Shown here: one piece after another, positions 1 through 5,647 of the stretch | Numbering within the stretch: position 1 is the first letter of the stretch | Layout of the letters: each line of letters begins with the position of its first letter | Origin: Sphaerochaeta sp. | GTDB taxonomy: Bacteria > Spirochaetota > Spirochaetia > Sphaerochaetales > Sphaerochaetaceae | Direction: 5' to 3' | Assembly (NCBI GenBank): GCA_003456855.1 | Contig: DMOO01000133.1 | Location: forward strand, 1-12,720 | Length of the DNA stretch: 12,720 nt | Made by a program: the position numbers and the translations under genes | The notes under the pieces: generated by a model | Database searches by the model: none | What the model was told of the DNA's origin: nothing | The model's input: the letters and a program-made list of their open reading frames with translations, nothing else

Positions 1-1668
1 GTCTCCCTCAACGAACAGAAGCGGGGTCTTGCCTTCAGAGGCAAGCCTGTCGGCCTCAGTCCTCACCGATGCAGGGATGTCCACCTTGCCGCCAATGAAC
101 TTCAGACTTCCACCCAGGACAGGCTTTCCATCCAGTTCGGCCTCAAGACCGTTTCCAGGTAAAGCGGAGAAGCCAGAAACCTCAGGGACCTTGAAGCCCA
201 TCTTCTCAGATCTCTGCATTATGGCCTTTGCAAGCGGATGCTCACTTCTGGATTCGAGTGCGGCTGCGACTCTGAACAAGGAGTTCTCATCATAGCCGGA
301 TGCAGGGACGACATCGGTGACCTCAGGGTTTCCGTTGGTGATGGTTCCAGTCTTGTCCATCGCCACTATCTCAACACGCCCAGTCTGCTCAAGTGCCGAA
401 GCGTTCTTGAAGAGTATCCCGTTCTTGGCGCCAAGACCGTTTCCGACCATGATTGCAACAGGGGTCGCAAGACCAAGTGCACAAGGGCAGCTTATGACCA
501 GAACAGAGATTCCCCTGGCAAGTGAATAGCCGAAGGTCTTGCCTATGAACAGCCAGACAATTGTGGTGATTAAAGCAATAGTGATGACCGTAGGAACGAA
601 TATACCTGAAACTTTATCTGCTATCTTAGCGATTGGGGCCTTCGTGGCAGCAGCATCACTGACTAATTTAATTATTTGTGAAAGAGTTGTGTCCTCACCT
701 ACTCTGGAGGCCTCGCAGCGGATGAAACCACTCTGGTTTATGGTTGCTGCCGATACCAGATCACCCGGTTCCTTGTCCACCGGAATGCTCTCTCCTGTTA
801 GAGCTGCCTCATTGACGGCACTATGGCCCTCAAGGACTATTCCATCAACCGGGATGTTCTCGCCAGGGCGGACAACGAAGATGTCGCCCTTGCGGACCTG
901 CTCGATCCCCACCACAACCTCTTGACCGTCACGTACAATCGTGGCATTCTTCGGAGCCAGCTTCATCAGGCTCCTCAGGGCGTCTGTGGTCTTGCCCTTG
1001 GAATGGGCCTCAAGCATCTTTCCAACCGTGATCAATGTCAGGATCATGGCTGCTGACTCGAAGTACAGGTCATGCATATAGGCCATTGCAAGGTCAATGT
1101 CTCCCAGTTGCTGGGCCTTGGTCATTGCAAACAGAACATAGGTGCTCCAACCAAAGGATGCGCTGGACCCCAGAGCCACAAGGGTGTCCATGTTAGGGGC
1201 CCTGTGGGCAAGGCTCTTGAAGCCGCTTATGAAGAACCTCTGGTTTATGACCATGACTATTGCAGCCAGGAGCATCTGCAGAAGTCCCTGTGCGACGCAG
1301 TTGCCCTCGAACCACGATGGGATTGGCCAGGACCACATCATGAGGCCCATTGAGAAATACATCAGAACAATAAGGAAGCCGAGCGATGACAGGAGCCTCT
1401 TTCTGAGCTTTGGAGTCTCGTGGTCCTCCAGAGTCTCCTCCTCGGCACTGTGGTCAACGGTCTTTGCAGTACCTTTGACCGAGGCCCCGTAGCCTGCATC
1501 CTGCACTGCCTTGATTATGTCAGCGCTCTTTGCTGTGCCCTCTACTCCCATTGAATTCGTCAGAAGGCTGACGGAGCAGGAGGTGACCCCTTCAACTCCG
1601 GATACCGCCTTCTCAACACGTGCGGAGCAAGCCGCACAGCTCATACCTGTAACGTTGTACTGTTCCAT
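1..1668 (-). CDS. copA: Copper-exporting P1B-type ATPase CopA (3' end outside window)
   Basis: This is a membrane pump that exports Cu(I) using ATP. The first 556 residues are in the window and the frame is open to the left edge. An N-terminal heavy-metal-binding domain (about 1-70) carries the MxCxxC site with C11 and C14. Next come several membrane helices (about 95-230), the actuator-loop TGES motif (291-294), the Cu(I)-type CPC motif in the membrane (394-396), the phosphorylated aspartate D438 in DKTG, and the HP dipeptide (477-478) of the nucleotide-binding domain. The rest of the P/N domain and the last helices lie outside. Only one metal-binding domain is present, whereas some homologues have two. 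The start ATG at 1668 lies 3 nt after the csoR stop, with AGGTGA of the csoR end serving as ribosome site, so the two genes are translationally coupled and under the same CsoR operator. The CPC motif separates it from Zn/Cd pumps only in part, but together with csoR it makes copper the best call. Confidence 0.95.
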   Translation of the reverse strand, partial: MEQYNVTGMSCAACSARVEKAVSGVEGVTSCSVSLLTNSMGVEGTAKSADIIKAVQDAGYGASVKGTAKTVDHSAEEETLEDHETPKLRKRLLSSLGFLIVLMYFSMGLMMWSWPIPSWFEGNCVAQGLLQMLLAAIVMVINQRFFISGFKSLAHRAPNMDTLVALGSSASFGWSTYVLFAMTKAQQLGDIDLAMAYMHDLYFESAAMILTLITVGKMLEAHSKGKTTDALRSLMKLAPKNATIVRDGQEVVVGIEQVRKGDIFVVRPGENIPVDGIVLEGHSAVNEAALTGESIPVDKEPGDLVSAATINQSGFIRCEASRVGEDTTLSQIIKLVSDAAATKAPIAKIADKVSGIFVPTVITIALITTIVWLFIGKTFGYSLARGISVLVISCPCALGLATPVAIMVGNGLGAKNGILFKNASALEQTGRVEIVAMDKTGTITNGNPEVTDVVPASGYDENSLFRVAAALESRSEHPLAKAIMQRSEKMGFKVPEVSGFSALPGNGLEAELDGKPVLGGSLKFIGGKVDIPASVRTEADRLASEGKTPLLFVEGD

Positions 1669-1671
1669 GGC

Positions 1672-1986
1672 TCACCTCATCAGCTTCTGCATGGTAAGCA
1701 TAAGTTCATCAATGACCTCATCCTTACCCTCTCTGATGTCACGTGCCACGCAACCATGGATATGGGCGGACAGCACCTCCTTGCTGAAGGCGTCGACGGC
1801 TGCGCCGACCGCTGCGCTCTGAATAAGAACGTCATTGCAGTAGGCGTCATTCTCTATCATGTTCTGGATACCACGGATCTGGCCCTCAATGCGCTTGAGC
1901 CTGTTGATCAGCTTGCGCTTCTGCTCCTCGGTCCGGTTGGTCTTCTTCTCGTTGTTTTCTGCCTTACAGCAGCATGGGCATTCCAT
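1672..1986 (-). CDS. csoR: CsoR-family copper-sensing repressor
   Basis: This is a small all-helical DNA-binding repressor that releases its operator when Cu(I) binds. Counting from the ATG at 1986, it has 104 residues. The Cu(I) ligand set of the family is present with the correct spacing: C50, H75 and C79 (the last two in HIHGC). The conserved RLKRIEGQIRGI helix is at about 29-40. An earlier GTG at 1992 is in frame, but GAGG with a 5-nt spacer favours the ATG. The first residues are unusual: MECPCCCK puts four cysteines (C3, C5, C6, C7) before the conserved fold. The gene is followed 3 nt later by copA and preceded by its own promoter and a G/C-run palindrome typical of CsoR operators. RcnR/FrmR relatives have different ligand sets, so a copper sensor is well supported. 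Confidence 0.93.
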   Translation of the reverse strand: MECPCCCKAENNEKKTNRTEEQKRKLINRLKRIEGQIRGIQNMIENDAYCNDVLIQSAAVGAAVDAFSKEVLSAHIHGCVARDIREGKDEVIDELMLTMQKLMR

Positions 1987-1999
1987 ATACACCTCTTTT

Positions 2000-2016
2000 A
2001 TACCCCCAGGGGGTAT
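2000..2016. promoter_or_regulatory. CsoR operator (17-bp perfect palindrome)
   Basis: ATACCCCCAGGGGGTAT reads the same on both strands around a single central base. It matches the general form of known CsoR operators, in which AT ends flank a run of C then a run of G. It lies just downstream of the csoR promoter -10, at about the transcription start, and upstream of the csoR ribosome site, so bound repressor would block initiation of csoR-copA. Confidence 0.85.
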
Positions 2017-2024
2017 CTATATAA

Positions 2025-2053
2025 GGTATACATCTTCCCTGTCCTATCGTCAA
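2025..2053 (-). promoter_or_regulatory. csoR-copA promoter
   Basis: On the minus strand a -35 TTGACG (2053-2048) is separated by 17 bp from a -10-like TATACC (2030-2025). The predicted start is near 2018, at the edge of the palindromic operator at 2000-2016. The -35 lies 12 bp after the stop of the DUF1294 gene, so csoR-copA can be transcribed independently of that gene. The -10 is only a partial match to the consensus. Confidence 0.6.
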
Positions 2054-2064
2054 GGTCTTGTGGA

Positions 2065-2376
2065 TTACTTCAGGACGTAGATGTACAGAAGAACCAGGAT
2101 TGCGATCTGTGCAATCGTCATGAGAGGGAAGAACAGAGCGAAGTACCAATGCTTGGTCTTGTGTCTCTTGAGGTACATTCCAAGGCATCCGCCGACTCCA
2201 CCGAAGAGTCCTGTCATCAGGAAGAGCTTCTTCTCAGGGATCCTTGTCTCAGGATGACTGTGGGTCTTGTCCTTCTGGGCTCTCTTCTTGTCCAGTGCCA
2301 TGAATGCGAACGAATTGATGTTCAGGATAACCAGCAGAACGGCTATCACGATGTAGATGATGGTCTTTGTCTCCAT
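2065..2376 (-). CDS. DUF1294 family small membrane protein
   Basis: This is a 103-residue protein of unknown function from the DUF1294 family. Family hallmarks are visible: an N-terminal hydrophobic helix (about 6-27), DKKRAQ (29-34), RIPEKKLF (45-52), a glycine-rich segment with GGVGGCLGMYLKRHKTK (59-75) and a C-terminal hydrophobic helix (about 78-102). This predicts three inner-membrane segments with a short basic loop. Two nearby ATGs are possible (2382 and 2376). GGGAG upstream gives a 1-nt gap to the first but 7 nt to the second, so the second is chosen. It precedes csoR on the same strand, but a separate csoR promoter follows, so a role in copper handling is not implied. A minus-strand terminator at 2428-2457 isolates it from lysR. 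Confidence 0.8.
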   Translation of the reverse strand: METKTIIYIVIAVLLVILNINSFAFMALDKKRAQKDKTHSHPETRIPEKKLFLMTGLFGGVGGCLGMYLKRHKTKHWYFALFFPLMTIAQIAILVLLYIYVLK

Positions 2377-2427
2377 TTCCATACTCCCTCTATAATGTCC
2401 ATCAATAATGTATCACGTTTGCCGGAG

Positions 2428-2457
2428 AAAGAAAACGGACCCTGAGGAAAGGGTCCG
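2428..2457 (-). terminator. Intrinsic terminator after the LysR gene
   Basis: Read on the minus strand, CGGACCC (2457-2451) pairs with GGGTCCG (2442-2436) across an 8-nt loop and is followed by TTTTCTTTC. The plus-strand side has A, not T, after the stem, so it acts on minus-strand transcripts. It would end the transcript from the LysR unit about 195 nt after the lysR stop, leaving an AT-rich 3' untranslated stretch. Confidence 0.85.
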
Positions 2458-2649
2458 AAAAGGCAAAAAAACAAAAGGGAACTATTATGTACTAATAATT
2501 CAGAGAGAGGTTTGCTCCATCTGATGCTATTAATACCAAATATCGGGACTTTTGTGAAATACGAGTTTTTCATTAGGTTATGCAATTTTGATATAACCTG
2601 TAATTTCATACAAATAAGAGAATTAATTGAATTTTTCTTGTGTTAATTT
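2458..2649. other. AT-rich non-coding stretch (lysR 3' untranslated region)
   Basis: Between the lysR stop and its terminator are about 190 bp of AT-rich sequence with no open frame that resembles a protein. Under the minus-strand unit it would be the 3' untranslated part of the lysR mRNA. I see no repeat or obvious structured element other than the terminator. Confidence 0.5.
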
Positions 2650-3603
2650 TCAGTTTCTCTCATTTATTGCACCAAACGGATCAATAATCTCCGATTTGGT
2701 TCTTTTAAGCTGTTCTATGAACATTTTATCGTAATTCGATAACTTGTAATCTTTTCCGTAGACAAGAACATCTCTGTAGACCCTTTTGTTGTCCTCACAG
2801 GGTACCTGAACGAGGTTATACCTGTCCAGCATATATTGAGGACAAGGGGAAACCCACATGAAGCATTCGATCCTTTGGCTGAGAAGCTCCATCTGGCTTC
2901 CTCTCTCGAACACGAAGATCCTCTGGTTCGTGTTGTCGGGAAGCTCATCCTTCCTGACTACAGCGAACGGAAGCGAAGGCACATACGGATCAGCATGGGC
3001 AACCTCGATGAAGCTTGAGAGATCGCTGTACTTTATGGTTTTCTGGCTGGCCAGGTGGCAGTCCCTGTTCATAAGAAGCACGTACCTGAACTCTGCGATT
3101 ATCTCTGACTTGAGGTTCTTCTCCGCTATCAGATTGTCATAGTACTGCTCATAGTTCTTGGCGTATCTCAAGATGCACATCTTGTATCCGTCTCTTATGA
3201 GGTTCTGTATTGCCCTTGCCGCATTGGTCTCCCTATAGAGGATGTCTATGTCCTCATCTGCAGGAATATGGCTTACGAACTTGGAGAAGGCATCGCACAT
3301 GTAGCTTGCCCTGGGGACTGCAACAGAGAAGGACTTCTTGGGCTTCTTTCTGCTGTGCATCACATCCTCCACCTGCTCCACCTGCTTGAGGATGCTCCTT
3401 GCATACTGGATGAACATCTCGCCATCCTCGGTCAGGGACATGCCCCGTGGGCTGCGTTCAAAGAGGACAACTCCAAGACTGTCCTCAAGCTCCTTGATTG
3501 CTCTGCTCAGGTTAGGCTGTCCGACATTGAGAACTGCAGCGGACTTGTTCAGGGATTGGGTCTCCGCGACGGAGACGGCATACTTCATATGGAGAAAATT
3601 CAT
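2650..3603 (-). CDS. LysR-type transcriptional regulator
   Basis: This is a 317-residue regulator of LysR-family length. Residues 1-60 form the winged helix-turn-helix typical of the family: KYAVSVAETQSLNKSAAVLN, then QPNLSRAIKELEDSLGVVLF and ERSPRGMSLTEDG. A linker helix (about 62-85) leads to the two-lobed effector-binding part (about 92-300), which I cannot assign to a ligand. The start at 3603 has an AAGG site 7 nt upstream. It follows the double winged-helix gene by 10 bp, so the two are probably one transcript, ended by the terminator at 2428-2457. The unit is divergent from the aldolase/phosphatase pair. LysR regulators often control adjacent divergent genes, but the target here is inference only. 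The effector lobe contains several cysteines (for example in ERIECFMWVSPCPQ-like positions near 245), with no clear meaning. Confidence 0.92.
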   Translation of the reverse strand: MNFLHMKYAVSVAETQSLNKSAAVLNVGQPNLSRAIKELEDSLGVVLFERSPRGMSLTEDGEMFIQYARSILKQVEQVEDVMHSRKKPKKSFSVAVPRASYMCDAFSKFVSHIPADEDIDILYRETNAARAIQNLIRDGYKMCILRYAKNYEQYYDNLIAEKNLKSEIIAEFRYVLLMNRDCHLASQKTIKYSDLSSFIEVAHADPYVPSLPFAVVRKDELPDNTNQRIFVFERGSQMELLSQRIECFMWVSPCPQYMLDRYNLVQVPCEDNKRVYRDVLVYGKDYKLSNYDKMFIEQLKRTKSEIIDPFGAINERN

Positions 3604-3613
3604 TTCAAAACCT

Positions 3614-4228
3614 TCATCTTAGTCTGATGGTACCACCTCTGCGGTTGTACACGAAGGTGCCGTTCGAGATTCCAGCCTTGAGCACAGACTCAAGTGTAAG
3701 TCTTATCTGCCTGCCTTTCACGGTGAAGCCAAGGGCATGGTTCGTCTCTGTAAGAAGGTCTTCGCGCTTTAGGGGCTTGCCGTCGGAAAGCACATCCTTC
3801 ATGGCATTGAATACCTCTATCTGAGGGAAGTCCGCAATGGACCTGAAGGTTCCATCCTCCATGTCATCCTTCTGTCCTGATTGCCTATATTCAGTATATC
3901 CATCAAATTTTAGTGCTTCTATCTCGGTTTCATGCCCTCGATACTTCTCAGGCCAGAACACAAGATGGTCTAATCCATCACAATCGATCTGAACTGTGGA
4001 CACAGCACCGATGGAGAGCAGGACTCCTCTTAGAAAGGGTGCTATCTGACTCCCACGCTGGTAGATCGAATAGGATTTCAGGACCTTCAGTTCAAGGAAG
4101 TCATCGACAACCGGACCCTCCCCTTCAATCACGGCCCTGAACTTTGAAGCTATGTCTTCATTGTCATAGCCTATAAAATCCTTGTAGGGTATCTCCTGCT
4201 GCTGTAGACTGACGCTTCTGTACTCCAT
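3614..4228 (-). CDS. Free-standing double winged-helix protein (DUF3320-like)
   Basis: This 204-residue protein has no enzyme motif. It resembles the extreme C-terminus of large DUF4011/DUF3320 superfamily I helicases. Module A (about 24-93) runs from DIASKFRAVIEGEGPV through YQRGSQIAPFLRGVL to HLVFWPEKYRG. Module B (about 134-203) runs from PQIEVFNAMKDVLSDG through LGFTVKGRQIRLTLE to a short beta hairpin ending in GGTIRLR. The two modules share a layout: helix, [E/D]G-P, helix, G-x-x-I recognition-like helix, hydrophobic end. No helicase or nuclease part is next to it. ATG at 4228 was chosen because AAAGGAG lies 9 nt upstream; the open frame extends to 4351 but would run over the divergent aldolase start. 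It probably binds DNA and forms a transcript with the LysR gene 10 bp downstream. The function is unknown, and the family link is from memory of motif layout. Confidence 0.7.
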   Translation of the reverse strand: MEYRSVSLQQQEIPYKDFIGYDNEDIASKFRAVIEGEGPVVDDFLELKVLKSYSIYQRGSQIAPFLRGVLLSIGAVSTVQIDCDGLDHLVFWPEKYRGHETEIEALKFDGYTEYRQSGQKDDMEDGTFRSIADFPQIEVFNAMKDVLSDGKPLKREDLLTETNHALGFTVKGRQIRLTLESVLKAGISNGTFVYNRRGGTIRLR

Positions 4229-4319
4229 ATCCTCAGACTCCTTTAATAGATGATAGCACAATTCTTGATATACAAAAATCATAAATGAAGTTAGAATTTC
4301 CATGATTCTGGAGGACAAC
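4229..4319. promoter_or_regulatory. Divergent promoter region between regulator unit and aldolase pair
   Basis: These 91 bp separate the start of the minus-strand regulator unit from the plus-strand aldolase start. The stretch is AT-rich and must hold promoters for both directions. On the minus strand TATCAT near 4250 is a possible -10. On the plus strand TTGATA (4265-4270) or TATACA (4269-4274) could take part in a promoter, but no pair of hexamers with good spacing stands out. An adjacent LysR gene makes a LysR site here plausible, though I cannot point to a clear T-N11-A box. Confidence 0.4.
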
Positions 4320-4997
4320 ATGGAACTAATGCTCGACACTGCCAATCTCAAGAAGATAACGGAGGCAGTTGACTACTATCCAATTTCCGGATTGACGACC
4401 AATCCCACGATTTTCAAGGCCGAAGGCAAAATCGATTTCTTTGCGCATGCAAGGGAGATCAGAAGAATACTCGGAAGGGAAAGGACCTTCCACATCCAGG
4501 TGATCAGCACTGATTGCCAGGGGATACTGAAGGAGGCTGAGGCCATAAGGAGAAATGTGGATGAAGACGTCTACATCAAGACCCCTGTCTCAAAGGAAGG
4601 GCTCAAGGCCATTGGGATTATGGCTCGTGAAGGCTTCAATGTAACAGCGACAGCCATCTACACCACAATCCAGGGCGAACTTGCCATGCTGGCCGGAGCA
4701 AAGTACCTTGCCCTCTACTACAACAGGATGCTCAATCTGGACACGGATGCTGACAAGGTCTTCAAGCAGACAGCCGATGCCATAGCAGCAAGCGGAAAGG
4801 ACTGCAAGATTGTAGGAGCCTCCTTCAAGAGCATCATGCAGCTTACAAACGCCATAGCAGATGGTGCCCAGGCGCTCACCGTTCCCCCGGAGCTTCTGGA
4901 GACAGCATTTGCTAACCCATCAATCGACCTTGCCATCTCCAACTTCAGGAAGGACTGGAGCACCGTCTACGGTGACAAGACATTATGCGACCTTTGA
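4320..4997 (+). CDS. fsa: Fructose-6-phosphate aldolase / transaldolase-like (TalC/FSA family)
   Basis: This is a 225-residue class I aldolase of the short transaldolase family, a TIM barrel that forms a Schiff base. LDTAN (5-9) and GLTTNPTIF (24-32) are family signatures. The Schiff-base lysine is K87 in VYIKTPVS. Two residues that set fructose-6-phosphate aldolases apart from true transaldolases are present: a Gln in the FHIQV strand (Q60) and a Tyr in the ALYYNR motif (Y133). This favours aldolase chemistry (fructose 6-phosphate to dihydroxyacetone plus glyceraldehyde 3-phosphate), although a TalC-type transaldolase cannot be excluded. An upstream in-frame ATG exists at 4302, but GGAGG with a 5-nt spacer points to ATG 4320, giving the MELxLDT start typical of the family. 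Its last 13 bases overlap the HAD phosphatase gene, implying coupled translation. Confidence 0.88.
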   Translation: MELMLDTANLKKITEAVDYYPISGLTTNPTIFKAEGKIDFFAHAREIRRILGRERTFHIQVISTDCQGILKEAEAIRRNVDEDVYIKTPVSKEGLKAIGIMAREGFNVTATAIYTTIQGELAMLAGAKYLALYYNRMLNLDTDADKVFKQTADAIAASGKDCKIVGASFKSIMQLTNAIADGAQALTVPPELLETAFANPSIDLAISNFRKDWSTVYGDKTLCDL

Positions 4998-5638
4998 AGA
5001 AGGCGGTGGTCTTCGACCTTGACGGGACCATACTGAACACAACCAAGGACATAGGCCTTGCCATAGGCAGAACCCTTGACGCAGAGTTCTCTGATGACCA
5101 GATAAACAGGTTTGTAGGAAGAGGTCTGAGAAATGCGATCATAAACGCCTCAAGGGAGATCGGCTACAGGTGCGATGACACAGACGCCCTTCTCCAGAGG
5201 CTTCTCTCCTTCTACAGGGAAGTGCCCGTCAAATACACCAGACCCTACCCTGGAGTCACGGAGTTTCTCAGGGACCTGAATGGAAGCGGGATACCGATCT
5301 GCGTCTATTCCAACAAGGAACAGGATATTGCAGAGTCTGTCCTTAACATCTGCTTTCCAGATATAACCTTTGCCCAAATCACAGGTATGAATGGAAATTT
5401 TGAGATGAAACCATCATCTCAGGCCATTATTGCTTTCAGCAAACTTGTCAAAACAAATCTATCAGAGCTTCTCTATGTAGGAGACAGCGAAGTAGACTTC
5501 AAGACAGCAGTCAACGCAGGGGTCGACTATAGGATCCTCACCTGGGGCATGAGGAAAAAAGAGGACCTCCTGGAATCAGGAGTTCCAAAGGAGGTCCTTG
5601 TCTCAGACATCGACCAGATCAGAGACCTGGTATTCTGA
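4985..5638 (+). CDS. HAD-superfamily phosphatase (phosphoglycolate phosphatase-like)
   Basis: This is a 217-residue hydrolase of the haloacid dehalogenase superfamily. Motif I is VFDLDGTI with nucleophile D11 and acid/base D13. A helical cap (about 16-85) follows. Motif II is VYSNK (S109), motif III is K142 in MKPSS, and motif IV is VGDSEVD with D167 and D171. The small helical cap and motif spacing match Gph/PGP-type phosphatases of phosphoglycolate and other sugar phosphates, but the substrate is not readable. It starts inside the aldolase gene (13-bp overlap) and has only a weak ribosome site, so it is probably coupled to the aldolase. Together they may act in sugar-phosphate metabolism or clean-up, which is inference. 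Codons about 5385-5470 are more AT-rich than their surroundings. Its 3' end also contains the likely terminator of the opposing GTPase gene. Confidence 0.88.
   Translation: MRPLKKAVVFDLDGTILNTTKDIGLAIGRTLDAEFSDDQINRFVGRGLRNAIINASREIGYRCDDTDALLQRLLSFYREVPVKYTRPYPGVTEFLRDLNGSGIPICVYSNKEQDIAESVLNICFPDITFAQITGMNGNFEMKPSSQAIIAFSKLVKTNLSELLYVGDSEVDFKTAVNAGVDYRILTWGMRKKEDLLESGVPKEVLVSDIDQIRDLVF
5551..5598 (-). terminator. Intrinsic terminator of the COG0523 GTPase gene, inside the HAD gene
   Basis: On the minus strand AGGACCTCCT (5598-5589) pairs perfectly with AGGAGGTCCT (5571-5562). The nested GGAA/TTCC (5586-5583 with 5575-5572) extends the stem to 14 bp with a 2-nt bulge and a 7-nt loop. It is followed by C then TTTTTT (5560-5555). 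It lies about 45 nt past the GTPase stop codon, entirely within codons of the convergent HAD gene. Confidence 0.75.
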
Positions 5639-5647
5639 TTTTATTTC
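5618..5647 (+). terminator. Weak intrinsic terminator of the aldolase-HAD unit
   Basis: ATCAGA (5618-5623) pairs with TCTGAT (5634-5639) across a 10-nt loop and is followed by TTTATTTC. The stem overlaps the HAD stop codon and the tail overlaps the last codons of the convergent GTPase gene. The stem is short and not GC-rich, so this call is tentative. Confidence 0.4.

Noticed and set aside
1756..2445. Long plus-strand open frame opposite csoR and the DUF1294 gene
   Set aside because: Its sequence has no family features and runs across two genes, a promoter, an operator and a terminator of the other strand; it is an antisense shadow.
4229..4351. Longer N-terminus for the double winged-helix protein, starting at 4351
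   Set aside because: It would run over the divergent aldolase start and its ribosome site, has no good ribosome site itself, and adds sequence without family resemblance. ATG 4228 has AAAGGAG upstream.
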